A stretch of 64,000 nt of DNA from Roseiarcus sp963759955. GTDB taxonomy: Bacteria; Pseudomonadota; Alphaproteobacteria; Rhizobiales; Beijerinckiaceae. The notes under the pieces were generated by a model, which did not search any database, had not been told where the DNA came from, and saw nothing but the letters and a program-made list of their open reading frames with translations. The position numbers were made by a program, and so were the translations under genes. The DNA is taken from positions 101,266-165,265 of the forward strand of contig CAVXCA010000047.1 in the NCBI GenBank assembly GCA_963759955.1, given 5' to 3'. Positions 53,472 to 62,803 of the stretch are shown piece after piece (position 1 is the first letter of the stretch; every line of letters begins with the position of its first letter).

Positions 53472-53977
53472 CAAGGGTCTCCCGACGCTGTGGCGAGGAT
53501 GTAGTCCTTTGGCATCTCGGCGAAACGCACGACACGACCGCCGTTGGCGTTCGCGAAAGCCTGCGCCGCGGCAGCGACTCCGAAAGGCACCGCTTCGGCG
53601 GCGCCCATGCCGCCGCGGCGGCGGCTGCCGATCACGTAATAGGCCTTGTGCGCGTCGACCCACGTTCCTGGCTCAGGCTGATCCCAGTTCTTCGCCCGGC
53701 CCATGTCGTTGACGTAAAAAGCCGTGATCGCTTTTGGCGTTTCCTGCAGCATGGTGAAGGCGAAAGCGTCACGGACCGAGGAGAACCAGTAGGGGTCGCG
53801 CAGGCCTCGGATTAAAATCTGTCCTTTGGGTCCGGCATGTTCGGTCAGCAACATGCCGCAGAATTGGGCGGTGGAGGCATCCGTCACCTCGCGCGGCCGC
53901 GGCGCCTCGGCGGCGCCATCGTCCCGCTTGCAGGCGGCCAGAAAGACCAGGCCGAGCAGCACTTCCCTGCGCCTCAT
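53471..53977 (-). CDS. nosL: NosL copper chaperone lipoprotein
   Basis: A 168-residue lipoprotein: MRRREVLLGLVFLAACKRDD has a lipobox ending in Cys. The Cu(I) site is in AQFCGMLLTEHAGPKGQI (Cys-Gly-Met), followed by the NosL body ending KDYILATASGDP. It delivers copper for the CuZ centre of NosZ. The start at 53977 overlaps the nosY stop (ATGA). Confidence 0.93.
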   Translation of the reverse strand: MRRREVLLGLVFLAACKRDDGAAEAPRPREVTDASTAQFCGMLLTEHAGPKGQILIRGLRDPYWFSSVRDAFAFTMLQETPKAITAFYVNDMGRAKNWDQPEPGTWVDAHKAYYVIGSRRRGGMGAAEAVPFGVAAAAQAFANANGGRVVRFAEMPKDYILATASGDP

Positions 53978-54801
53978 ACCTGCCTCCGCGCGAACAGGGC
54001 GGTAGCCGCGGCCAACGGCACGACGACCCACGCCGCCAGCGCGCCGATGAGGACGGCCGGACCGAGGCCGGTGCGGGCGCCGAGGCCCGCGACGCCGGCA
54101 AAACCTCCGACATCTGGCGAGGCGGTCAGGTTGAGCAGGCGATAGGCGTCGGCCGGGTTCAGAAGCAGCAGCACGTTCAAGACGTCCGCCGTCACCGTCT
54201 GGCCCTGGTCGGCCACAAGAACGCCGAGCAGCGCCATGTCGTAGAGCAGCACGAAGAAAAGCCAGACCCCGATGGCGATACCGCCGGCCGCGCCCCGATC
54301 ACGGACAAGCGTACTGACGAAATAGCCGATGGCGATGAAGACAGCGCCGAGCAGCATCGATGAGCCGACCATCACGATGAAAGCGATCCACGCGCCGGCG
54401 TCCTCATTGCCGGCCAATTGCAAGGCCAGACCGGCGACGCCATAGCCGACCGCGGTCGCAAAGCCGAGAATGCCGAGGTGACCGGCGAATTTCCCCAACA
54501 CCACCTGCCAGCGCGCGACGGGATAGGCGAGCAGCAGCGCCATGGTGCCGCGATCCACTTCGCCGACGATGGCGTCGTACGACAGCAACAGCGCGATCAA
54601 CGGCACGAGAAAGATCGTCAAGCTGGACAAGCTCACGATCGTAACGGCCAGCGCGCTGACCTTCACCGTGCCGGTGGGAGCGGCGCCGAGGAAGGCGAGC
54701 GTGAGCGCCAGGGCGGCCAGCAGCGCCGTTGTCGCGAGCACCCAGCGATTGCGCATGCCGTCGCGCAGCTCTTTGCCGGCGATGATCATCACCTGTCTCA
54801 T
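53974..54801 (-). CDS. nosY: NosY ABC transporter permease
   Basis: A 275-residue membrane permease with six spans, starting MRQVMIIAGKELRDGMRNRWV, with the conserved SYDAIVGEVDRGTMALLLAYP segment. It is the membrane part of NosDFY, needed for CuZ assembly. Overlaps with nosF upstream and nosL downstream are four bases each. Confidence 0.95.
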   Translation of the reverse strand: MRQVMIIAGKELRDGMRNRWVLATTALLAALALTLAFLGAAPTGTVKVSALAVTIVSLSSLTIFLVPLIALLLSYDAIVGEVDRGTMALLLAYPVARWQVVLGKFAGHLGILGFATAVGYGVAGLALQLAGNEDAGAWIAFIVMVGSSMLLGAVFIAIGYFVSTLVRDRGAAGGIAIGVWLFFVLLYDMALLGVLVADQGQTVTADVLNVLLLLNPADAYRLLNLTASPDVGGFAGVAGLGARTGLGPAVLIGALAAWVVVPLAAATALFARRQV

Positions 54802-55703
54802 GGCGCGCCCTTCTGGAAAGCGGCGTAGAGTTCGTCGAGAGAGGGGCGGAGGATTTCGATGTCTTCGGCGGAATTGGGTAAGCCGCGCAGCACCGACGCG
54901 ACCTCACTTTCCTCACAGGACGATTCGAGCACGTTTTCCGAGATCGGCGACCATCCCGCCCAGGCGTCGGGCCCGTTCGCCACGGTGCGCGGCGCGCACG
55001 GCAGGCGCAGGCGAATGCGCGGGCGGATTGCGGCAAGAGCACGAAGGTCGGAGATGCTGCCATCGGCCACTTTGCGGCCCTGGTTCATCACCACGACACG
55101 GTCGACCTCGCCCTCCAACTCGGCGAGCGCGTGCGATGACAGGAGCACCATCGCGCCGCGGCGGCGCAAATCGCGGATGATCTCGTAAAAGCTCTGGCGG
55201 AGCGCCGGGTCGAGTCCGGTGGTCGGCTCGTCCAGCAGCAGCGCGCGCGGGCTGCCCAACAAGGCCTGCGCCAGACCGAGGCGCTGGCGCATGCCTTTGG
55301 AATACGTGCCGACGCGGCGATGCGCGGCCTCGGCGATCCCGACGTGCTCCAGCAGCGCTGCATTGCAGGCGACCGGCTGTCGTTTCAGCCGCGCGTAGAA
55401 CGCCAGGGTCTCGGCGCCGGTCATCGAGGGATGCAGCGCGACGTTCTCAGGTAGATAGCCAAGCTCACGACGAGCGCGCGCGGCGGCGCCGGCGGCGGGA
55501 TCCTCGCCAAGAACGAGCACCTCGCCCGAGCTTGGACGCACGAGCCCGAGCATCATCTTGATCAGGGTAGTCTTGCCGGCCCCGTTGTGGCCGACCAGGC
55601 CGACGCACTCGCCGGCGCGCAATGTCAGATCGACTCCGCACACCGCGTTCTGCCGGCCATAGCGGCGCGTGACGCCGCGCATGATGACGGTTTCACTCGT
55701 CAT
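54798..55703 (-). CDS. nosF: NosF ABC transporter ATPase
   Basis: A 301-residue ATPase with Walker A GHNGAGKTT, signature YSKGMRQRLGLA, Walker B ALLLDEPTTGLDP and H-loop LLSSHALAE. It powers NosDFY. The start at 55703 overlaps the nosD stop (ATGA). Confidence 0.95.
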   Translation of the reverse strand: MTSETVIMRGVTRRYGRQNAVCGVDLTLRAGECVGLVGHNGAGKTTLIKMMLGLVRPSSGEVLVLGEDPAAGAAARARRELGYLPENVALHPSMTGAETLAFYARLKRQPVACNAALLEHVGIAEAAHRRVGTYSKGMRQRLGLAQALLGSPRALLLDEPTTGLDPALRQSFYEIIRDLRRRGAMVLLSSHALAELEGEVDRVVVMNQGRKVADGSISDLRALAAIRPRIRLRLPCAPRTVANGPDAWAGWSPISENVLESSCEESEVASVLRGLPNSAEDIEILRPSLDELYAAFQKGAP

Positions 55704-56983
55704 GGCGACAACCGCGTCAGGGCCGGCGGATGCGGCGGCTTCATCAGCGGCGCCGAGTCGATGACGCCGCCAGGATGGATTGCCGGAAACTCCGCCTGCG
55801 CCCACCTCACCACCTGCACGGCGGGGCTATTGAGCAGCATCTTGGCCGCGGGCGCCCGCCAGATGACTTGGTCCATCAGATCGTTGGGCCGATAGGCGGT
55901 GTCGGCGATCCCTTTTCCCTTGAGATCGAAGGCGGGGTTGTCGCTGTAGTAGTTGCCGCGCCCATTCACCGACCAGTCCAGCAGGCGCGTGCCGACGTAC
56001 TTCACCTGGGTGCGATTGTTGACGAAGGCGTTGCCGCTGATCTCGTTGCGCTCGGAACCGGCAGTGAAGTGAACGCCGATTCGGCAGCCTTCGAACCAGT
56101 TGCCGAAAAAGCGGTTCATGTTGGCATTGTAAATGAACACGCATTTGTCGCCGCCACGCACGACGTTGTTCTCGATGCGCGAATGGTTGGCATAGTTGAA
56201 CAGCAGCCCGTGATCGCGATCCCGATCGGAGACGTTGTCGTGCACGAACAGCCGGTCCGAATACATCAGCACGTAGCCAACGCCGTTGCCGGTCGAATAA
56301 TTGTCGGCGACCTCGGTGTCGTTCGTGTACATCAGGTGCACGGCGAAACGGAGGTCGTGAAACGTGTTGCCGCGCACGACGTCATGGTTGCTGGTCACCG
56401 AGAACACGCCGTCACGTCCCGAGCGGATATCGTTGTCGACGATCTGCGATCCCGGCGTGTTCCACAGCGAGATCGCGGGGCCGCGCTCGCTGATGCGGAG
56501 CGTGCGCAGACCCTGGATCCGGTTGCCCCGGACGACCGCGTCATGCGGGCCGTCCAAATAGATGGCGATCAGGTTGTCTTGGAGCACGTTGTTCTCCAGG
56601 CGGGCGCGATCCGCGGTGCGATCGACGAAAACGCCGGAGTCCTTGTCGATCAGAGTCAGGCCCGATCCTCGGATCCTCAGGCCGCGGATCGTGACGTCAG
56701 GGGCTTTCACCCAGATTGCATTGCCCGTCCCGCTCCCTTGCAGCACCGCCCCGGGCTCGCCTTCGATCGTCACGCGCGGCACATCGACCACGAGGTCGCC
56801 TTTGAACGTGCCCGGGCCGAGATGGAGCGTGTCGCCGGGCGCGGCGCGGGAGAGCGCCGCCACGGCGCTCTCCCCTTGCCTCACCTGGATCACCTCCGCG
56901 CGCGCCGCCGCAGCCGACAATCCGGCCGCGAAAGCGAGCGGAGCGACGATCGCGCCGATATGCAGGACGCGCGGCCGGATCAT
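55700..56983 (-). CDS. nosD: NosD periplasmic copper-insertion protein
   Basis: A 427-residue protein with a signal peptide ending AAARA and a right-handed beta-helix of repeated (N)xI/V turns (LENNVLQDN, VVRGNRIQG, IVDNDIRSG, VADNYSTGN, IENNVVRGG), i.e. a CASH/NosD fold. It accepts copper from NosL and passes it to NosZ. It starts two bases after the nosZ stop. Confidence 0.95.
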   Translation of the reverse strand: MIRPRVLHIGAIVAPLAFAAGLSAAAARAEVIQVRQGESAVAALSRAAPGDTLHLGPGTFKGDLVVDVPRVTIEGEPGAVLQGSGTGNAIWVKAPDVTIRGLRIRGSGLTLIDKDSGVFVDRTADRARLENNVLQDNLIAIYLDGPHDAVVRGNRIQGLRTLRISERGPAISLWNTPGSQIVDNDIRSGRDGVFSVTSNHDVVRGNTFHDLRFAVHLMYTNDTEVADNYSTGNGVGYVLMYSDRLFVHDNVSDRDRDHGLLFNYANHSRIENNVVRGGDKCVFIYNANMNRFFGNWFEGCRIGVHFTAGSERNEISGNAFVNNRTQVKYVGTRLLDWSVNGRGNYYSDNPAFDLKGKGIADTAYRPNDLMDQVIWRAPAAKMLLNSPAVQVVRWAQAEFPAIHPGGVIDSAPLMKPPHPPALTRLSP

Positions 56984-56985
56984 CG

Positions 56986-58902
56986 TCAGGCCTTCTTCGG
57001 ATGGACGATCATTCGCCCCGACATCTCCATGTGCAGGGCGTGGCAGAACCACTGGCAATACCACCAGTGCACGCCCGGCCGGTCGGCGGTGAAGGTGACC
57101 GAGGAGGTCTCTTGCGGCGAGATCTCCATCATCACCCCGTAGCGCACGATGGTGAAGCCGTGCGACAGGTCCTCGATGTCATCCATGTTGGTGACGACGA
57201 CGGTGACTTCGTCGCCCTCGTTCACCTCGAACTTGTCGAGGCTGTATTGCGGGGCGTTCGAGTGCATGTAGACTCGCACCTTGGCGCCGTCGCGAATGAC
57301 GTTGGCGGCCTCCTCCAGCTTCACCCCGTCTTTCTCGGCCTGCTTGCGCGCATCCTCCCACATCGGGTCGTCGCGCTTCCAGATCGTGATCGGATTCACC
57401 TTGGAGCGATGCACGATAATGATATCGTGCGGTTCGGCGAAGGCCGGGCCGTCATGCACGAGGATCATCTTGCCGGTGGAGATGTCGATCAGTTGATCGT
57501 TCTCGGGATGCAGCGGTCCCACGGGCAGGAACCGGTCCTTGGAGAACTTGTTGAGGGACATCAGCCACTTGCCGTCCGCCTCCTTCGTCTCGCCCATCGA
57601 CGTGTGGTTGTGGCCGGGCTGGTAATGGACATCGATCTTCTGCATGATCGGGTCCACTTTTTCGCCGGTAAACGCGCGCTTGGCCTTATCGATGTTCCAC
57701 ATCACCATCTGGCTATCGATGAACGCGGTGGTGAAGGCGTTGCCGCGGCCATCAAAGGCGGTGTGCAGGGGGCCGAGGCCGATCTGCGGCTCGGCGACAA
57801 CGGCGTCGCGCGGCTTGATCTTGTCGTCGAACAGGTCGTCGAGCTTGCGCACGTCGATGACGCTGACCGTGGGCGACAGCTTGCCGTTGATCACCACGTG
57901 GATGCCGTCCGGCGCGGTATTGACGCCGTGCGGGGAGTTCGGGATCGGGATGTAGCGGGTGTATTTCGTGCCGTGCCGGCCGTCGACCACGGGCACGCCA
58001 CCCATCTCCTTGTAGTCGCCGCTCTTTACCGCCTCCTCGATCCGCTTAATGTTGAAGACCACCACCCAGGCCTGCTCATGATCGGTCATTTCGGCCAGCG
58101 TGGTGCCCTTATACGGATTATAGCAGCTCGAGATTGCGTACTTGCCCTGGTAGTCGCAGTCGGTGTTGTCCAGGTTGCCGTCGACGAGCACCTGCCACGC
58201 CACCTTCATGGTGTCGCCGTCGATCGCGGTGTAGACGGACCAGTAGTTGTTCTTCGGGTCGTCCAGCACACGGCCGTCGTTGGGAATCGGGATCACGTGC
58301 TCGCTGTTGGCGAAGATGTAGCCGGTGCGCGGATACTTCTGCGGACGCAGACCATGGATGTCCGAAGCGTTGGGAATCTCGATGATCTTGTCGGTCTTCA
58401 TCACGTCGCAGCGGATGCGCGCGACCCGACAGTTCGCTTTGTCGTTGACGAAGATGAAGCGACCATCATAAGTGCCGTCGGTGAACGACATGTGCGGATG
58501 ATGCAAATCGCCATTTTGCCACATGCCGCCGCGGCTTTCCAGGAATTTGCGGGTCTCAGGAAGCAATCCCTCGGTGAGAATCTTCTTGCTCTCGTTGGTC
58601 AGCCCCCAGCCGGTGGCGCTGTCGCGGTTGAACACCGGGATGCGCATCAACTCGCGTCCTGAGGGCAGGACTTGAATGCGCACTTCGCCGGTCTGGCCGC
58701 TGCTGTTGAAGGCGTAGTATTCGTCGAGGTCGCCAGGCTTGACCTCGGTGCTTGGGAGTTCGCTCGCGGCGGCGTTCGCATGCCGCGCGAATTCCAGGTA
58801 TGCGCCCGCGCCTGACAACGTCGCCGCACCGGCGACGGCGGTCCCTCCCAACAAGCCGCGACGGCTCACTCCGCCTTTTGAGTCCGTTTCATGATCAGTC
58901 AT
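56986..58902 (-). CDS. nosZ: Nitrous-oxide reductase NosZ, clade I (Tat-exported)
   Basis: A 638-residue N2O reductase. A Tat signal (SRRGLLGGTAVAGAATLSGAG) marks clade I. The propeller domain carries CuZ histidines in DLHHPHMSFTDG, SPHGVN, LGPLHTAFDG, GHNHTS and AEPHD; the C-terminal cupredoxin domain has the CuA motif CQWFCHALHMEM. All key ligands are present, so the enzyme should be active in the periplasm, reducing N2O to N2. The ATG at 58902 has GGAGTGG eight bases before it; a longer frame upstream is rejected. The gene starts 175 bases after nosR. Confidence 0.97.
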   Translation of the reverse strand: MTDHETDSKGGVSRRGLLGGTAVAGAATLSGAGAYLEFARHANAAASELPSTEVKPGDLDEYYAFNSSGQTGEVRIQVLPSGRELMRIPVFNRDSATGWGLTNESKKILTEGLLPETRKFLESRGGMWQNGDLHHPHMSFTDGTYDGRFIFVNDKANCRVARIRCDVMKTDKIIEIPNASDIHGLRPQKYPRTGYIFANSEHVIPIPNDGRVLDDPKNNYWSVYTAIDGDTMKVAWQVLVDGNLDNTDCDYQGKYAISSCYNPYKGTTLAEMTDHEQAWVVVFNIKRIEEAVKSGDYKEMGGVPVVDGRHGTKYTRYIPIPNSPHGVNTAPDGIHVVINGKLSPTVSVIDVRKLDDLFDDKIKPRDAVVAEPQIGLGPLHTAFDGRGNAFTTAFIDSQMVMWNIDKAKRAFTGEKVDPIMQKIDVHYQPGHNHTSMGETKEADGKWLMSLNKFSKDRFLPVGPLHPENDQLIDISTGKMILVHDGPAFAEPHDIIIVHRSKVNPITIWKRDDPMWEDARKQAEKDGVKLEEAANVIRDGAKVRVYMHSNAPQYSLDKFEVNEGDEVTVVVTNMDDIEDLSHGFTIVRYGVMMEISPQETSSVTFTADRPGVHWWYCQWFCHALHMEMSGRMIVHPKKA

Positions 58903-59077
58903 CGTTTCCACTCCAACAGCGGCTCCGCGGAGCGGAACCGGATTGCACAAAGTCGGTACGAAATGAGGTTCATGGTGGCGCACGCTCATCGGATTTCGGC
59001 GCCGAAACTTTGATCCTTGGCTGCGCCGAGGCCGCGAAGGACGATGTCGCCGCAAACTTTTCGCGTTTCAGGCGGCG

Positions 59078-61207
59078 CTAAATCATCACCGGACAAAGCT
59101 GGTCGTGGTGGTAGAGCATCTGGCAATGCAGGCACTGGATGCATTCGTTGGGGTTGATGTGCCCCTCGGGATGAATCGCCTGCACCGGACAATCGTTGCC
59201 GCAGCGCTGACAAGGGTTGCCGCACTCGCGGTAGCGGCGCAGCCAGTCGAACAGGCGCAGCCGCGCGGGAATCGCCATCGCCGCGCCGAGCGGACACAGA
59301 TAGCGGCAGAACGCCCGTTCCACGAACAGGCTCGACGCGATCATCGCGCCCGCATACAGAACGAACGGCCAGCCGCGCGCGAAGCGCAGGATGATCGCGG
59401 TCTTGAACGGCTCCACCTCGGCGGCCTGTTCCGCGGCGCCGAGAGCGCTGAGCGAGATGCCGAACAGCACCAGGAACACGATGTACTTCAGCGCGGTCAG
59501 ACGCTGGTGCACGCCGAAGGAAATCTTGAGCTGTGGAACCTTCAACAACTTGGCGATGCGGTTGGTCAGTTCCTGCAAGGCTCCGAAAGGGCACAGCCAG
59601 CCGCAGTAGGCGCCGCGGTTCCAAAACAACAACGAAGCCGCGGTCGCGAACCACAAAATGAAGATGAGCGGCGCCAACAGGAAGTAGTCCCAGCGGAAAT
59701 CCGTCCGCAGGGCGTTGAGGAAGGCCAGCACATTGACGACCGACAATTGCGCCTGCGCGTACCAGCCGATCCAGACCAGGGTGAACACCATGAAACCCAG
59801 TCGAACCCGGTCGTAGACGATCGGCCGGCGCACGAGCCAGTCCTGGAAAAAGAAGATCACGGTGAGCAACCCAATCGCGAAGAGCAGCACGCCGATCTGG
59901 CCTTCCTTGGCTCGCCACATCATGTGCCAGATCGGCGGCTCGGACGGCTCGGGTCCTGCGCCAGCTGTCGGCGCCGCGGCGACGACGGGCGCCGGCGCCG
60001 GCTTGAGATAGGCCTGAGGCAGCTCGTAACTGAGATCAAAAGTGAGGAATGCCTTGTCGCGCGCGCCGGATGCGCGCTGCGCCAACAATTGCAGCCGCCA
60101 CGGCTGGGTCGCGTCGAAACTATTGCCCTCGGGCACGCGGAAAAGGTCGACGTCCTGGAACGTCGGCGCGCCGGACGCGTGGATATCACCCAACCGCGTG
60201 TGCATAATGTCGCGGAAATGGATGCTGTTGTCGCCCTGCAATATCTCGAAGCGATCGAAGAGGCCGCCACGGACATAGCCGGAACCCTTGTACGAATAGG
60301 CTCCATTGGCCGCTATCAGGATCGCTTGCTGCCCGGGCTTGAGGCTCTGCTGCAGCGCCGCGAAGCCGGCGTCGCCGAGTAGGCGCTTGCCGATCGCTGG
60401 GACGGAGACGGGGGCAACATACAAGTCGATGAACGGCGTCGAGGGATCATCGGCTTCGGGATGATCGACCGCCTGCTGGGCGCCGGAGCGCTTAAAGGCC
60501 TCCGTCACGTCTCCGACGGAAAGGCTGAGATGCCTCACCGAACCGTCGCCCAGGAGTCCGATCCAGTCCGCCGGCGCCTCGTGCGTCGGATCGATCTCGC
60601 GCACGGCCGCCGCTTCGGCCTTCGCCAGTCCGCCCACTCCTTCGGCTCGGGCCACCCGGATCGCCGAACGCACCATACTCTCTGCGATCACCGTCACCGT
60701 CACGGTGGCGCCGCTGACGATGTCCACAGCCGGACGCGCCGATGGGGCCTCGTGACTGATGTTCAGCACGTCGCGTCCGACGTAACCATGAATGAAAGTG
60801 GTGATGCGCTCCAGCGGAACGCCGATCAGCACGATCGGTTCGTGATGGGCCATCAGCCGCGCGCCGGCGATCTTGCCGTCCGTCGTCAGGCCCACCAGGA
60901 TCTGGATCGGTTCGCCGGAATAGCCGGTGGAGTTCACCCAATCGGCGTTGACGAAGGCGTAGCCCGCCAGTCGCTCGCCCGCGAACACTTTTATTACCGG
61001 GGGGCTGCCTTCGACCGGGCCGTAATGATCGGCTCCGGGAATGAGTTCGCCAGCCGGCGCCTGACCGATGAATTCGGTTAGGCGGCTGCCTGCGGCTAAG
61101 CAAGGAGTGTTCGTCGCCGCCAAGCACAGCAACAAAACCACAATGCACAATTTTAGTACGCCGCCTCGCAACTCGCGCTCCATCCTATTAATGACAACTA
61201 ACTTCAT
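59078..61207 (-). CDS. nosR: NosR, FMN-binding iron-sulfur membrane protein
   Basis: A 709-residue flavo-iron-sulfur protein. It has a signal/anchor (GVLKLCIVVLLLCLAATNTPCLA), a periplasmic FMN-binding domain with SGATVTVTVIAESMVRS, a six-span core with CGWLCPFGALQE and CRYLCPLGAA, and two C-terminal [4Fe-4S] motifs (CGNPCQRCGNDCPVQAI and CIQCLHCQMLYH). It feeds quinol electrons to N2O reduction and supports nos expression. First gene of the nos operon; the start may also be eight codons later. Confidence 0.95.
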   Translation of the reverse strand: MKLVVINRMERELRGGVLKLCIVVLLLCLAATNTPCLAAGSRLTEFIGQAPAGELIPGADHYGPVEGSPPVIKVFAGERLAGYAFVNADWVNSTGYSGEPIQILVGLTTDGKIAGARLMAHHEPIVLIGVPLERITTFIHGYVGRDVLNISHEAPSARPAVDIVSGATVTVTVIAESMVRSAIRVARAEGVGGLAKAEAAAVREIDPTHEAPADWIGLLGDGSVRHLSLSVGDVTEAFKRSGAQQAVDHPEADDPSTPFIDLYVAPVSVPAIGKRLLGDAGFAALQQSLKPGQQAILIAANGAYSYKGSGYVRGGLFDRFEILQGDNSIHFRDIMHTRLGDIHASGAPTFQDVDLFRVPEGNSFDATQPWRLQLLAQRASGARDKAFLTFDLSYELPQAYLKPAPAPVVAAAPTAGAGPEPSEPPIWHMMWRAKEGQIGVLLFAIGLLTVIFFFQDWLVRRPIVYDRVRLGFMVFTLVWIGWYAQAQLSVVNVLAFLNALRTDFRWDYFLLAPLIFILWFATAASLLFWNRGAYCGWLCPFGALQELTNRIAKLLKVPQLKISFGVHQRLTALKYIVFLVLFGISLSALGAAEQAAEVEPFKTAIILRFARGWPFVLYAGAMIASSLFVERAFCRYLCPLGAAMAIPARLRLFDWLRRYRECGNPCQRCGNDCPVQAIHPEGHINPNECIQCLHCQMLYHHDQLCPVMI

Positions 61208-61323
61208 TTCACATTGACAATCACGTACGTCCCCGATAACGACGATACGTTACGATAATAATGCTGCATTAATGCGTGGATGTAACAAATATAGCGATTA
61301 TAGACCGTTTATAACAACATTAT

Positions 61324-61348
61324 TGACATCGCGATCTAGTACATGTCA
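61324..61348. promoter_or_regulatory. Inverted repeat in the nosR/ferritin-like divergent control region
   Basis: TGACAT (61324-61329) and ATGTCA (61343-61348) face each other across 13 bases. The surrounding DNA (61208-61430) is markedly AT-rich for this genome. A weaker FNR-like half site (TTGACCGTGATTTA, 61393-61406) stands closer to the ferritin-like gene. A binding site for a Crp/Fnr or Rrf2 regulator is likely but unproved. Confidence 0.35.
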
Positions 61349-61473
61349 GCCTTCTAAATTCTGCGCTGCGCATGTGAGCCGATCACGATCCTGTTGACCG
61401 TGATTTAACCTTATGCATAGCTGATCTATAAGTGCATGGCACTCTGATCGTAGCGGGAAGAAAGGTGGGCGTG

Positions 61474-62343
61474 ATGGCGCATCTCAACGTACGGATGGAT
61501 TCGGCAGACGAATTGTTGGCTGTGGCGATGGCGCTTGAGCGAGAAGCGGCGGCGCGCTATCGCGCCTTGTCGGCGCGCATGGCGCGACAAGGCGACGCCT
61601 CCATGGCGGCGCAGTTCTATGTTCTCGCCGGCATGGAAGACCGCCACGCGGACGATATCGCCGACCGCGGCGAAGCCTTGTTGGGTCACGCCCCTGTCGG
61701 CTGCAACGTGACCTGGGACCTGCCGCCGACCTATGACGAAGAGGAGGCGCGCGGCGCGACGCTCGGCGCTTACCAGGCGCTCGCCTTCGCCGTGCGCAAC
61801 GAAGAGCGCGCCTTCGTTTTCTATACCTATGTAGCCGCCGAAGCGGAAGACTCCGAGGTGCGTGCGCTGGCCGAGGATCTGGCGCGCGACGAGTTGGTGC
61901 ATGCCGCGCTCCTGCGCCGCCATCGGCGCCGCGCCTTTCATGCCGAACGGCCAGTCGCCGCCGAAATTCCGCCGAGCGTCGACCTGCTGCGCGCCGCGGC
62001 GCAAAGCTGGGATGGCGAAGCTGCGGCGGCGCATGCGGCGCTCGCGAAGGCCTTGGATGAGGCTGGCGAGACCGAGGACGCCGCGATATTTCGGCGCCTC
62101 GCCGCCCAGGAGGAGATCGCTGCGGCCGGCGCGGCCGGCGCTGCTATCCCCAAGCTGCGCAGCGCCGCGGATGGGCTGCGCCTGTTGGAAGAAGGATTTG
62201 ATCGATTCGCGTTGATCGGCGAGAAGTCGAACGACGAGCAGGTTGTCGCCGAGGCGCAGCGATTGGCAGGCGAGATGATCACTCGCCTCGCCCTCGCGGG
62301 AGGCGCACGAAGCAACACGTTGCTCGGCGCTGGTCCGCGCTGA
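61474..62343 (+). CDS. Ferritin-like / rubrerythrin-type diiron protein
   Basis: A 289-residue helical protein. Four carboxylate motifs of a diiron four-helix bundle are seen: ALEREAAARYRAL, AGMEDRHADDI, RNEERAFVFYTYVA and ARDELVHAALL (E, ExxH, E, ExxH pattern). A second helical region of about 150 residues (AAAAHAALAKALDEAGETED and following) shows no ligands. There are no rubredoxin cysteines. The ATG at 61474 has AAAGGTGG before it; a GTG 14 codons earlier is less likely. It is divergent from nosR and may scavenge iron, peroxide or NO when the island is expressed. Confidence 0.7.
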   Translation: MAHLNVRMDSADELLAVAMALEREAAARYRALSARMARQGDASMAAQFYVLAGMEDRHADDIADRGEALLGHAPVGCNVTWDLPPTYDEEEARGATLGAYQALAFAVRNEERAFVFYTYVAAEAEDSEVRALAEDLARDELVHAALLRRHRRRAFHAERPVAAEIPPSVDLLRAAAQSWDGEAAAAHAALAKALDEAGETEDAAIFRRLAAQEEIAAAGAAGAAIPKLRSAADGLRLLEEGFDRFALIGEKSNDEQVVAEAQRLAGEMITRLALAGGARSNTLLGAGPR

Positions 62344-62599
62344 TCGCATTCGGCGACCTTCAGCACTTGCTCTCCTCCTGTCATGCAGTGCGCGGCTAGG
62401 TTTGTCGCTTTCGACACACATCCGCTGCAGCGCATCGCCAGGCGAATTCGGCGCGCCGGCGTCGCTTGGCCGCCGAAATTTGCGGCTCGACGAACACACC
62501 ACGAAACGCGTGTTGCGGCAGTCGCTTCCGGCCGCGCTCATTCCATAGGCTCCTGGCCGCGTTGCACGGGCGACGCCGCGGCTGAACGCGACGCGCCAA
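62344..62599. other. No supported gene
   Basis: Between the ferritin-like gene and the operator pair. Open frames in it have no ribosome site and a random composition. Confidence 0.35.
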
Positions 62600-62626
62600 T
62601 TAAGTGGCAGTTACGATGCCAGTTAA
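62600..62626. promoter_or_regulatory. NsrR-type palindromic operator, distal
   Basis: Left arm TTAAGTGGCA and right arm TGCCAGTTAA are separated by GTTACGA; the arms match at 9 of 10 positions. Same motif as at 51027-51051. Confidence 0.6.
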
Positions 62627-62638
62627 ATGTCACAACAA

Positions 62639-62661
62639 ATGTGGCATTGTCAATACCACTT
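62639..62661. promoter_or_regulatory. NsrR-type palindromic operator, proximal
   Basis: Left arm ATGTGGCATTG and right arm CAATACCACTT around a single T; 9 of 11 positions match. It is the copy closest to the 51027-51051 operator. The only open frame right after it is a 43-codon remnant-like ORF, so the controlled gene may have been lost. Confidence 0.6.
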
Positions 62662-62671
62662 AACGGGCGAA

Positions 62672-62803
62672 ATGACGTACCTGCCAGCCGCGGCCGATAG
62701 CCACTTGCTCCAGTCGAATCCGCCAGATCTTGGCGCTGGAAAAGGGATGTTTTCGCAGACTTCTCGACGGGCGCGGAGGCCATCGGTCGCGGCAATGCCA
62801 TGA
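62672..62803 (+). CDS. Possible 43-residue remnant downstream of the operators
   Basis: A short frame starting MTYLPAAADSHLLQ and ending SVAAMP, ten bases after the proximal operator. The leader would be too short for a gene starting here, and no ribosome site is seen. It may be the 5' end of a decayed NsrR-controlled gene. Not recognised. Confidence 0.2.
   Translation: MTYLPAAADSHLLQSNPPDLGAGKGMFSQTSRRARRPSVAAMP

Noticed and set aside
57001..58662. A 553-codon plus-strand open frame over nosZ
   Set aside because: Antisense shadow of nosZ, with no domain and no ribosome site.
58903..59055. N-terminal extension of NosZ upstream of the ATG at 58902
   Set aside because: The extension is unlike known NosZ leaders, and the Tat signal lies at the proper distance from the ATG at 58902.
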